A program made the translations under genes and the position numbers. A stretch of 23,598 nucleotides of DNA, taken from assembly GCA_020350085.1 (NCBI GenBank), contig CP070706.1:2981504-3005101 (forward strand). Direction: 5' to 3'. Numbering within the stretch: position 1 is the first letter of the stretch; each line of letters begins with the position of its first letter. The notes beneath the pieces were generated by a model. That model did not search any database and had not been told where the DNA came from. It was given only the letters and a program-made list of their open reading frames with translations. Positions 6,825-14,048 of this stretch are shown here, piece by piece. This DNA comes from Acidobacteriota bacterium (GTDB taxonomy: Bacteria > Acidobacteriota > Polarisedimenticolia > J045).

Positions 6825-9446
6825 TCAACCGCGCGTCGCTCGCACGTGCACGAGCACGAGCAGCGCCGGCAGCAACGTGACCGCCGTCACGAGCGTGGCG
6901 CCGACACCGAGCAGCGCGAGAACGCCGCTCGAGATCAATCCCAGATAGTCGGCGAAAACGAGCGCACCGAAACCGACCATCGTCGTCAGCGACGTCATCA
7001 CGATCCCGCGGCCCGTGTGACGGAACACACCGACGAGATCTTCCTCGTCGTGGTGCATGAAGCGGTGAACGACGTGGATCCCGTTATCGATGCCGATACC
7101 GAGAATGAGCGGCAGCATCGAGATGCTGACCAGGTTGAAGTCGACGCGAAACAGCGCCAACAGTCCGACGGAAGCGACCACGCCGACGACGAGCGGCAGG
7201 AACGTCAACAGCACCAGCAGCGGGCGCCCGAAGGCGACGAGGAGGATCAGCAGTACGCCGGCCGCCGAGACGACAATCGCGCGGGCGCCGTCGCGGAGGA
7301 TCACCGGCTTGACTTCTTGACTCAGCACGCGACCACCGACGAGACTTCCGGGCTGCTGGCTGCGCGCGAGCGCAGCCCGCAGCCCATCGACCAACTCTCG
7401 GGTGCCCACATCGGGCCGCGGATAGCAGGAGACGACGCCCTCGACACCGCTCTCGCCGCGCCACAGGACGAGGTCGTCGATCAGCGCTCCGAGCGGCCCG
7501 TAACGGGCTTGCTCGATGCTCAGCAGGCTCGAGCGCGAGAGCATGTCGCGCAGCCGCCGGGCGGACTCCTCGGCTCGCTCGTCGATGCGAAAGCCGTGCC
7601 GCCGGTAAGCTTCGAGCAGCGCCCGCTCGGCCTCCGCAGGCAGCAGCCTCCCGTCGGCGCGCAAGGATGCCAGCCGCTCGAGCGCGGCGCGCTGTCTCGA
7701 GGGCGGTGGAACGACTCGGGCCGGTCCCATCACAGCGGCCAGCACTCCGTCGGAGGAGTGGACCAGCGGGTCGAACGCAGCCTCGACTCGCGCCGCCCGC
7801 TCGAGCACCATTTCCTCGTCGGGTGCAGGCAACAGCGCGAGAACCGGCTGCAGCGAGGTGCCGATCCGCGCCGAAAGCGCGGTCTGCAGCTCGATGCTCG
7901 GCGCCGTCTGCGGGCGGAATCGGCGGAAGTCCTCGTCGAGCCGCGCGCGGAGAGCCGGCCATGCGAGCAGCAGCGTCACCACGACGCCGGCGACCACCAC
8001 CATCCAGGGGTGTCGCACGACGACGGTCAGCACCGGCCCCAAACCGAAGCTGGCCAGGCCGCGGGGCCGATCCCGAGTCGGGCGAATGCGTGCCGCAATC
8101 GCCGCCATGGCTGGCACCAGCAGCAAGCTGGCGGCCAGGGACAGCAAGATCCCTGCGGCGCAGAGCAAACCCAGGTCGCGCAAACCGCGAAACGTGGACA
8201 GCCCCGCCGCCAGAAAGGCCCAAGCGGTCGTTGCCGCCGCGGCGAGGATTCCGCTGCCCGTCTCGCCGTAGGCCTCGCCGAACGCATCGATCATATCCTT
8301 TCCGGAATGCACTTCTTCGAGATAGCGATTGAACAGGTGGATCGTGAAGTCGATCGCGAGGCCGCAGAGAATGGCGACCGACCCGGCCGTGAACACGTTC
8401 AGATGCCCGATCGTCATCGCCGCGAAGCCGATCGTCCAAACGATGCCGACCACGAGCGGGACGCCAGCGATCAACAGCCCCAGCAATCGACGAAAGGCGA
8501 GCAGGAACAGCGCCATCACCGCCAGGAACGCGACGCCGGAGATCGAACGAATGTCGTGCGCGAGGATGCGGCGATAATCGACGATGATGGCCGCCGCTCC
8601 GGTCAGACCGATGTGGATCGTGCCGTTGTCGGCCCCGAGCGGGCTCAGACCCACGCCGGCCGTTCCTTCCAGATCGAGAGCTGACAACTCCTCGCGAGCC
8701 ATGCTGCTGATCTCGCCCAGCAGCTCCTCCGTGAAGGCGAAATCGTGTGTCGAGCCCTCGACCCGCGCCAACGTGATGACGAACTGCTCGTCTTCTGTGA
8801 CGAGCACTCCGTCGCGGGCAACGAGCCGCAAGCGTCCCTTCAGCGCCTCGAGATGGCGGAAGGCGAAGCGGGCGATGCCGAGCGGGTCCTCGGCAATCAG
8901 GCGCGCAGCGAGCGGCCCGATCGGTGATTGCAGCCGCTCGAGGTTCTGCGCCACCGTGCGATCGATTGACTCAGGCGTGAGCTGGACTGCGAGTTGGTCG
9001 ATCTCCTCGGGATCGAGATACAACAGGAGCGCCTCCGCCTGAGGCCCCTCGAGAAGCGCCCACGGGTCTTCACCGAAAAGGCCGGCCACGAGACGGATCG
9101 ACGGGTGCTCGCGCAACCGGTCCTGGATGGCGAGGGCCAGGTCGATGCGGTCCTCGACGTCTTCGCTTCCCTTGCCCGACAGGGCGATCGCCAGCGGCTC
9201 CGACGCGCCGTAATCGTCGAGCAGACTCCGCATGCGCCGTGCCGCCGGCAGCTTCTCGGTCAGAAGATCCGTCAGATCTGTCGACAGCTCGATGCGCGAG
9301 CCGTAGACAGCGGCGATCACCGTCAGCGCCAACGTGAGCGCGAGCACACTCTTCGGATGATGCACGCCGAGGCGCGCCGTCGCGATCAGCAGCTTTCTCG
9401 ACAGTCTGCTCAGCCGGTCGATGAGTCCGTCGCCCACCACCCTCAC
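6825..9446 (-). CDS. RND/MMPL-family transporter, HpnN-like
   Basis: An 873-residue inner-membrane protein with the two-fold layout of MMPL/RND transporters. There is a first membrane segment near residues 33-50, a large periplasmic loop (about 52-290), five membrane segments, a second loop and five more segments. The proton-relay helices are visible in each half as GLAIDFTIHLFNRYLEE (about 362-378) and LGIGIDNGIHVVHRF (about 780-794). Length and layout match the hopanoid transporter HpnN and related lipid exporters. No hopanoid synthesis gene is present in the window, so the cargo is unknown; an outer-membrane-directed lipid is likely. The start is GTG, overlapping the acpS stop by four bases (GTGA), so it should be translated together with acpS. 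Confidence 0.88.
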   Translation of the reverse strand: MRVVGDGLIDRLSRLSRKLLIATARLGVHHPKSVLALTLALTVIAAVYGSRIELSTDLTDLLTEKLPAARRMRSLLDDYGASEPLAIALSGKGSEDVEDRIDLALAIQDRLREHPSIRLVAGLFGEDPWALLEGPQAEALLLYLDPEEIDQLAVQLTPESIDRTVAQNLERLQSPIGPLAARLIAEDPLGIARFAFRHLEALKGRLRLVARDGVLVTEDEQFVITLARVEGSTHDFAFTEELLGEISSMAREELSALDLEGTAGVGLSPLGADNGTIHIGLTGAAAIIVDYRRILAHDIRSISGVAFLAVMALFLLAFRRLLGLLIAGVPLVVGIVWTIGFAAMTIGHLNVFTAGSVAILCGLAIDFTIHLFNRYLEEVHSGKDMIDAFGEAYGETGSGILAAAATTAWAFLAAGLSTFRGLRDLGLLCAAGILLSLAASLLLVPAMAAIAARIRPTRDRPRGLASFGLGPVLTVVVRHPWMVVVAGVVVTLLLAWPALRARLDEDFRRFRPQTAPSIELQTALSARIGTSLQPVLALLPAPDEEMVLERAARVEAAFDPLVHSSDGVLAAVMGPARVVPPPSRQRAALERLASLRADGRLLPAEAERALLEAYRRHGFRIDERAEESARRLRDMLSRSSLLSIEQARYGPLGALIDDLVLWRGESGVEGVVSCYPRPDVGTRELVDGLRAALARSQQPGSLVGGRVLSQEVKPVILRDGARAIVVSAAGVLLILLVAFGRPLLVLLTFLPLVVGVVASVGLLALFRVDFNLVSISMLPLILGIGIDNGIHVVHRFMHHDEEDLVGVFRHTGRGIVMTSLTTMVGFGALVFADYLGLISSGVLALLGVGATLVTAVTLLPALLVLVHVRATRG

Positions 9447-9820
9447 GCTTCCAAGACGACGACCGCCGCGGCCACACCACGGTCGTGGCTCAGCGATAGG
9501 TGAGCCCGCGAAAGGCCGCGCGCGGTCGCGAGATCTGCGGCCCGCCTGTACAGCTCGAGCTTCGGCGCCTGGCCGCGCTGGCGTACGACCTCGACGTCTT
9601 GCCAGCTGATGCCGTCCGACAAGCCGGTGCCGAGCGCCTTGAGCAGCGCTTCCTTCGCGGCGAACCGTGCGGCGACGCTGGGCGCCGGGTCGCGATGCTG
9701 GGCGCAGTATTCTCTTTCGCGCTCGGTCAGCACCCTCGTCAAGAACCTGTCGCCGTGCCGCTGGATCACCTGACGAATGCGGTCGATCTCGGCCACGTCG
9801 AGCCCCACGCCCAGGATCAT
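9443..9820 (-). CDS. acpS: Holo-[acyl-carrier-protein] synthase
   Basis: A 125-residue protein, the usual AcpS size. It transfers 4'-phosphopantetheine from coenzyme A to the serine of apo-ACP, using Mg2+. The signature GVGLDVAEIDRI (residues 4-15) contributes metal ligand Asp8, and RFAAKEALLKALG (52-64) contributes Glu57. LTEREREYC (31-39) and SLSHD near the C-terminus are also typical. The frame runs upstream to 10027, but the family N-terminus and a GAGGGGAG stretch 8-15 bases upstream fix the ATG at 9820. The stop overlaps the start of the MMPL transporter, so acpS is the first gene of a two-gene operon. Pairing ACP activation with a lipid-type exporter hints at a shared lipid task, but may be chance. 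Confidence 0.93.
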   Translation of the reverse strand: MILGVGLDVAEIDRIRQVIQRHGDRFLTRVLTEREREYCAQHRDPAPSVAARFAAKEALLKALGTGLSDGISWQDVEVVRQRGQAPKLELYRRAADLATARGLSRAHLSLSHDRGVAAAVVVLEA

Positions 9821-9858
9821 GGCTCTCTCGGCTCCCCTCGCAGGCGCGCCGCCGGCGC

Positions 9859-9908
9859 CTGGTCGCGAGGCGAAGGATACACCGCCCCCGATCCAGATTC
9901 TCAAATGT
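9859..9908 (-). promoter_or_regulatory. Weak candidate promoter region for acpS
   Basis: Within the divergent gap 9821-10025, the minus strand carries TTGAGA just inside the AT-rich patch, then TGTATC/TATCCT after 17-19 bases. Neither box is strong. The AT-rich patch (about 9897-9930) is conspicuous against the GC-rich background and probably holds the control region of both divergent operons. Confidence 0.25.
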
Positions 9909-9960
9909 TTGTAAATAAAGGGCTTAGAAAGGAGGCTCGTTTTCGCCCCACACGCGCTCG

Positions 9961-9969
9961 TGGTATGCT
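9961..9969 (+). promoter_or_regulatory. Candidate extended -10 promoter for the NYN operon
   Basis: TGGTATGCT is a TGN-plus-hexamer extended -10 element (4 of 6 for the hexamer), with only weak -35 candidates (around 9941-9946). It lies 56 bases before the ATG at 10026 and just downstream of the AT-rich patch. Confidence 0.4.
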
Positions 9970-10025
9970 GCCGCCGTCTCGGCGGCGGGGGCGGACCCGT
10001 CTCGAGATCCTCCGCAGGAGAGGCC

Positions 10026-11639
10026 ATGGTGCTGGCCGGCTGGGAAGCTTACCTCGAGCGGCTCGGGCCGCAGGGCTTGCGCGTGGTGGCTGCGAGCCTG
10101 CTCGCGCCCCGCGATTTCGAGCGCCTGACCGAGCAGTCCGGATCCGAGCTCACACCTGTCGAGCGGGCCGAGCAGCTGGTGGACCGCGCCGGTGACGATC
10201 CTCATCTCGGCGAGTCCCTGTTGGCGGCGCTCGATGCCCGCACGGGCGATCTCGAGCAAGACCCCTCGGATTGGAGCGAACGCGAAGTGCGGGAAGCGCT
10301 GGCCCGCGTGCTGCGAACGCCCGACGCTGCCGGCGCTGCTTTGCTGCATCGGCTGGCCCGCTCACGCCGTCCCCCGCTCGACGCGGCGGAGATACGCGCC
10401 ACGGCGGAGATCGTGGCCCCCGCCGTCTTGGGTGAGCAAACCGGAACGCGACCCAAGTACGTGGCGAAGCTGGCCACGGACCGCACCAGCGTGCGCGAGC
10501 TGGAGCAGGTACGGCGCGAGCTGGAAAGTCGCATCGGTCAACTCGAAGCGCGTGCTTCGCGCGCCCTCGAGCGCGTGGCTGCGCTCGAAACCGAGCTCGA
10601 AGGCCGCCTGCGGGAGATCCGCGAGCTCAAACGCGGCGAGCGCGCCTCTCGAGAAGAGCGTCAGCGGCTCGAGCGCGAGCTCGCGAGGCTGCGCCAGCGA
10701 ATCGAATTCCTCAACGCTCGGCGCGCACTTGAACGAACCGGAGAGATCACGACGGCGCTGCGGCGGCTGACCACGGAGCAGCGACGCTCCGGCTCACAGC
10801 TCAAGAAGATGAACAGCTCCGACGCGGATCGCCGGTCGGTGCTGCGCGAGCAGACGCGCCAGCTGACGCAGCTCGCTGACCTGATCGAGAAAATGATCGC
10901 GCTTCAAGAAGCCGAATCGCGCGCGACGGCAGCCGCGCAGGAAGCGATTCTTCAGGAGCTTGGCGAACAGAGGGCAGAGCTCTCCGACAACGGGCAGGGT
11001 GAGCCGGCGAGCCGAAACAGGGGGAAAGACGGAGACGGCGAAACACGTGTCGGCGTGTTCGTCGACGTGCAGAACATGTTTTATGGTGCGCGAGGGAAGC
11101 AGGGGCGGCTGGACTTCGCGGCGTTGCTGGCGGCCGCTACGTCTGGCCGGCGTTTGGTGCGCGCCGTGGCCTACCTCGTCGAGGCTCCGGAGATCGATCA
11201 GCGCGCCTTCATTCACCTGCTGCAGATGAAGGCCTACGAAGTCAAACGCAAACCGCTGCGCATCAGAGCGGACAAAACGATGAAAGGGAACTGGGATCTC
11301 GAGATGGCTCTCGACGCTCTGACGACGGCCGAGCACGTCGACGTGGTCGTCCTCGTCACGGGAGACGGTGATTTTCTGCCGCTCGTGCGCCAGCTCAAGC
11401 TGCGCGGCAAGCGTGTCGAGATCTACGGCTTCCCGCGCAGCACGGCACCCGATCTGCGCCAGGCAGCCGACCGGTTCTACGGCATCACCCGCCGGCTGCT
11501 GCGTCCCCTCGAACCGACGAAGAACGCGCGCCGCAACACTTCGCTCAAGACCGGCTCGCGCAGCGCTGCGACCAGCGGCTCGGCAACCGAGAAGAGTAGC
11601 GAGTCGGCAACCAGCGATGCGCCGGCGTCTTCTTCGTGA
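10026..11639 (+). CDS. Coiled-coil protein with C-terminal NYN (LabA/DUF88) putative RNase domain
   Basis: A 537-residue protein in three parts. Residues 1-150 are an unfamiliar, mainly helical region. Residues about 160-320 are a long Glu/Arg/Leu heptad-rich coiled coil. Residues about 341-495 form a PIN-like NYN domain: VGVFVDVQNMFYGAR, DLEMALDALT, VVLVTGDGDFLPLV and GKRVEIYGF. The acidic residues of the active site (Asp in FVDVQN, in WDLEMALD and in TGDGDF) are all kept, so metal-dependent RNase activity is plausible. A Ser/Thr-rich low-complexity tail ends the protein. AGGAGAGG upstream fixes the ATG at 10026; the frame opens earlier at 9960. The zinc-ribbon gene follows 36 bases downstream. 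The NYN assignment is firm; substrate and role are unknown. Confidence 0.85.
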   Translation: MVLAGWEAYLERLGPQGLRVVAASLLAPRDFERLTEQSGSELTPVERAEQLVDRAGDDPHLGESLLAALDARTGDLEQDPSDWSEREVREALARVLRTPDAAGAALLHRLARSRRPPLDAAEIRATAEIVAPAVLGEQTGTRPKYVAKLATDRTSVRELEQVRRELESRIGQLEARASRALERVAALETELEGRLREIRELKRGERASREERQRLERELARLRQRIEFLNARRALERTGEITTALRRLTTEQRRSGSQLKKMNSSDADRRSVLREQTRQLTQLADLIEKMIALQEAESRATAAAQEAILQELGEQRAELSDNGQGEPASRNRGKDGDGETRVGVFVDVQNMFYGARGKQGRLDFAALLAAATSGRRLVRAVAYLVEAPEIDQRAFIHLLQMKAYEVKRKPLRIRADKTMKGNWDLEMALDALTTAEHVDVVVLVTGDGDFLPLVRQLKLRGKRVEIYGFPRSTAPDLRQAADRFYGITRRLLRPLEPTKNARRNTSLKTGSRSAATSGSATEKSSESATSDAPASSS

Positions 11640-11675
11640 CCGCCGGCATGGATGACTCATGAATGAGGAGGCTTC

Positions 11676-12293
11676 GTGCGCGCAGGAGAATCGATCGACG
11701 ACCTGTGCCGCGTCTGCAAGCAAGTCCGCCGACACAGCGTCGTCGCCGTCGACAGCGAAGGGAAGCTGCTGCAGGTCGTTTGCGACTACTGCGGCTCGCG
11801 GCATCGATTTCGTGGAGGCGATCGCGCGGAACGGGCGAGGAGTGCGGCACCGACGGAGGTGGCCGCAGCGGGGCCCCGGACCGACCACCCACTCGTCAGT
11901 GAGCGGGAGCGGGCGCTCGAGCCGTTGGAACTCGTGGCACCTGAGGGAGGAACGATGGATCTCGAGATGCTTCTGCGACGGGTCATCCGCGAGGAAACCG
12001 GCGTCACGCCCGTGGCGCCGGCGGAGAGATGGCGCGGCGGAGAGCTGGTGCTCAGGCCTGGCAAGCCGGGGCTTCAGGAAAAGAGCTGGCCGATCGAAAC
12101 GATCTTGCAGAAGGTCGTCTCGATCAGGAACCGCCTCCGCGTTCTCGAGCAGCAGATCAACGCCCGCGAGGAGCTGGCGTCCGACGTCAAGCTCAAGCTC
12201 CAAAGCTACATCACCGGTTGTTACGGATCGCTGACGAGCTTCAACGTGTTGTTCGCAGACGAAGATGACCGGTTCAAGGGATCGGCATCATGA
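11676..12293 (+). CDS. Small zinc-ribbon protein of unknown function
   Basis: A 205-residue protein starting at GTG (11676), with GAGGAG five bases upstream. The N-terminus has a four-cysteine zinc ribbon: Cys11 and Cys14 (CRVC), Cys36 and Cys39 (CDYC). A low-complexity, charged linker follows (about 45-95). The C-terminal half is helical and looks conserved: a heptad-like LRVLEQQI segment, then LKLQSYITGCYGSLTSFNVLF near the end. I do not recognise a named family for it. It probably shares a transcript with the upstream NYN-domain gene, so a nucleic-acid-linked task is a reasonable guess, not a demonstrated one. An internal ATG at 11955 could give a shorter form without the ribbon, but the ribbon argues for the long form. 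Confidence 0.75.
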   Translation: MRAGESIDDLCRVCKQVRRHSVVAVDSEGKLLQVVCDYCGSRHRFRGGDRAERARSAAPTEVAAAGPRTDHPLVSERERALEPLELVAPEGGTMDLEMLLRRVIREETGVTPVAPAERWRGGELVLRPGKPGLQEKSWPIETILQKVVSIRNRLRVLEQQINAREELASDVKLKLQSYITGCYGSLTSFNVLFADEDDRFKGSAS

Positions 12294-12336
12294 CGACGGG
12301 GTCCGCTGTGGGAGCGCGTGGATCGCTCAGCAGGTC

Positions 12337-12636
12337 TCATCCCAGATCGAGCACCGAGTTGCGGCCGCCGAACGGATCGGGCACCGAGGCGTCGGCCTCA
12401 TCGTCGTTGACCCACAGCTGACCATCGACGACGTACTTGAACTCCAGCCGGCCGTTCCTCGGTAGCCGGAGTGTCGTCGCCCAGAGGCCATCCTTGCGCT
12501 TGCGCAACGGATGGCTGTCCGGATCCCACCCGTTGAACTCACCGGCCACGCAAACGCTGTCGGCAGAGTCGAATCCACGCATGGAGAACGTGACCGCAAT
12601 CTTGTCGGATTTCTTGACCGGCGTCTTCTTGATCAT
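12337..12636 (-). CDS. Stand-alone CBM48 / isoamylase early-set domain protein
   Basis: A 99-residue protein that is essentially one AMPK-type glycogen-binding (CBM48, E-set) domain. A lysine-rich start leads to VTFSMRG, then VCVAGEFNGWDPDSHPLRK (residues 28-46), DGLWATTLRLP (49-59) and LEFKYVVDGQLWVND (64-78). The aromatic residues Trp37, Trp52, Phe66, Tyr68 and Trp75 lie where the family binds alpha-glucan or packs its core. Small stand-alone proteins of this kind are common in bacteria, and most have no assigned role. AAGGG about ten bases upstream supports the ATG at 12636; the frame is open further upstream, but no family sequence lies there. It follows the aminotransferase gene after a 130-base gap that contains a hairpin. 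Confidence 0.85.
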   Translation of the reverse strand: MIKKTPVKKSDKIAVTFSMRGFDSADSVCVAGEFNGWDPDSHPLRKRKDGLWATTLRLPRNGRLEFKYVVDGQLWVNDDEADASVPDPFGGRNSVLDLG

Positions 12637-12652
12637 CTCCAGGACCCTTCGC

Positions 12653-12670
12653 CGGGCCGCCTTCGGCCCG
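12653..12670 (-). terminator. Short GC hairpin after the aminotransferase gene (possible weak terminator or attenuator)
   Basis: A perfect 7-bp stem (CGGGCCG/CGGCCCG) with a 4-base loop lies between the aminotransferase stop (12767) and the CBM48 start (12636). No T-run follows on either strand, so intrinsic termination is doubtful. It may instead lie in the leader of the CBM48 gene. Confidence 0.25.
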
Positions 12671-12766
12671 AGAGCTTTCGAACGGAAACACCAGATTAGC
12701 GCAGGTTGGCGACCAAGCCCACGAGGCCGGCGGGACTCGGCGCGCCGCGGTGCCGACCAGTGACCT

Positions 12767-13936
12767 TCATCGTCCGGCCGTGCCCGCTCGAGCGAGCATC
12801 GCAGCGAGAATCTCGACGCCGCGGCAGACGACCTCCCGCGGCGCCGCCGTAAAGCAGACGCGCACGTGCGTCGGGAACGGCCCGAAGCTCGGGCCCGGCG
12901 CCAGCAGCAGACCCCGGTCGGCGCCATCCTCGAGAAACCCCAACAGACCTCGATCGTCGAGGGCGGAGGCCACATCGAGAAACAGGAACGTGCTCCCCTG
13001 CGGCGGGGCGACGCCGAGCCGGGCCGCCGTCACCGCTGCCTGCTCGCGGTAGACGTCACGCACCTCGCCCTGCCAGGCGTCCCCCTGCGGCGTGAGGACG
13101 GCCAGAGCCGCCCGCTGCGCGCACGTCGGTGCGCTGTAGACCGCGTGGGTGCTCACCTTGCAGACCTCGCGAAGCGGCTCGCGGGGGCCGACGACGTACC
13201 CGCAACGGTTGCCGGCCATGGCAAAGCCCTTCGAGAACGAGTGCACGGAGAACGTCGATTCGGGCGCGAGGCTGCGCGCATAGACGTGTTCGCCATCGAA
13301 CACGCAGTCCTCGTACACTTCGTCGGCGAGAATCCACAGTCCCTCGTCCCGCGCCCAGCCGATCACCTCCGCCAGCCAGGCGGGCGAGAGAACGCGCCCT
13401 GTCGGATTGTTCGGCGAGTTGACGTACAGGGCGACCGTTCGCGCCGTCCGGTGCCGGCGGAGCGTCTCCAACGCCTGCTCGGTTTTGTGGTGCCGATCGA
13501 GCAGCGGTAGGGCCACGGGCCGGCCGCGGAAGCAGCGCACGATCCCGGCGATCAACGGCCAATGAGGTGCAAGCAGCAGGACTTCGTCACCGGGCTCGAG
13601 AATGGCGCCCGCCACGGCGTGCAATCCGCCCGTCGCACCTGCCGCGACCAGCACGTTCTCGCGCGTGGTGGGCACGCCGGTGCGCGCTTCGGCACGCGCG
13701 GCGAGCGCGTCGCGCAGCTCCGGAAGACCCCAAGGCGGGCCGTAGCGGTGCAACCCCGGGTGACGATCGGCGCTGAGATCCTCGACGCGGGATCCCATTG
13801 GCGGCTCGAGCCAGGTATCCCCGACGTGCAGCGGGTAGACCTCACCCTGGCGAGCGGCCAGCCGGTGTGCGAGCGAGGAAAACAGCGAGCCGCCGATTTC
13901 GGCCAGGACGCTCGACAATCCCGGTTTTTGGGGCAT
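12767..13936 (-). CDS. PLP-dependent class I/II aminotransferase
   Basis: A 389-residue fold-type I aminotransferase of normal length. Visible motifs are YGPPWGLPELRDAL (residues 65-78), VAAGATGGLH (97-106), YVNSPNNPTGRVL (171-183), ILADEVYED (202-210, Asp205 contacts the PLP pyridine nitrogen) and SFSKGFAMAGNRCGYVVG (233-250, with Lys236 as the PLP Schiff-base lysine). An Arg near the C-terminus (VRVCF) is the likely carboxylate contact. It would be cytosolic and could act on aspartate, alanine or aromatic amino acids. The sequence does not settle which. GGGAGG seven bases upstream supports the ATG at 13936. It sits 112 bases downstream of the helicase gene and may have its own promoter. Confidence 0.9.
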   Translation of the reverse strand: MPQKPGLSSVLAEIGGSLFSSLAHRLAARQGEVYPLHVGDTWLEPPMGSRVEDLSADRHPGLHRYGPPWGLPELRDALAARAEARTGVPTTRENVLVAAGATGGLHAVAGAILEPGDEVLLLAPHWPLIAGIVRCFRGRPVALPLLDRHHKTEQALETLRRHRTARTVALYVNSPNNPTGRVLSPAWLAEVIGWARDEGLWILADEVYEDCVFDGEHVYARSLAPESTFSVHSFSKGFAMAGNRCGYVVGPREPLREVCKVSTHAVYSAPTCAQRAALAVLTPQGDAWQGEVRDVYREQAAVTAARLGVAPPQGSTFLFLDVASALDDRGLLGFLEDGADRGLLLAPGPSFGPFPTHVRVCFTAAPREVVCRGVEILAAMLARAGTAGR

Positions 13937-13977
13937 CCACGCCTCCCTCGCGCTCGTCCGCGGCCAACAAGCGGCTC

Positions 13978-13983
13978 ATTTTA
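13978..13983 (-). promoter_or_regulatory. Candidate -10 box for the aminotransferase gene
   Basis: On the minus strand TAAAAT (5 of 6) lies about 42 bases before the ATG at 13936. The -35 position (AGAAGG after a 17-base spacer) is poor, so this is tentative. Confidence 0.3.
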
Positions 13984-14048
13984 GCCCCGATGGGCCCATG
14001 CCTTCTCGAGTCGAAACGCGGGACGATGCCGTGCCGATGGCTGTCGAG

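Noticed and set aside
6813..8684. 623-codon plus-strand frame
   Set aside because: It is a Gln/Arg/Asp/His-rich shadow of the MMPL transporter, whose membrane helices and RND motifs are on the minus strand.
10794..12203. 469-codon minus-strand frame
   Set aside because: Shadow of the NYN and zinc-ribbon genes, which have motifs, good ribosome binding sites and consistent codon use.
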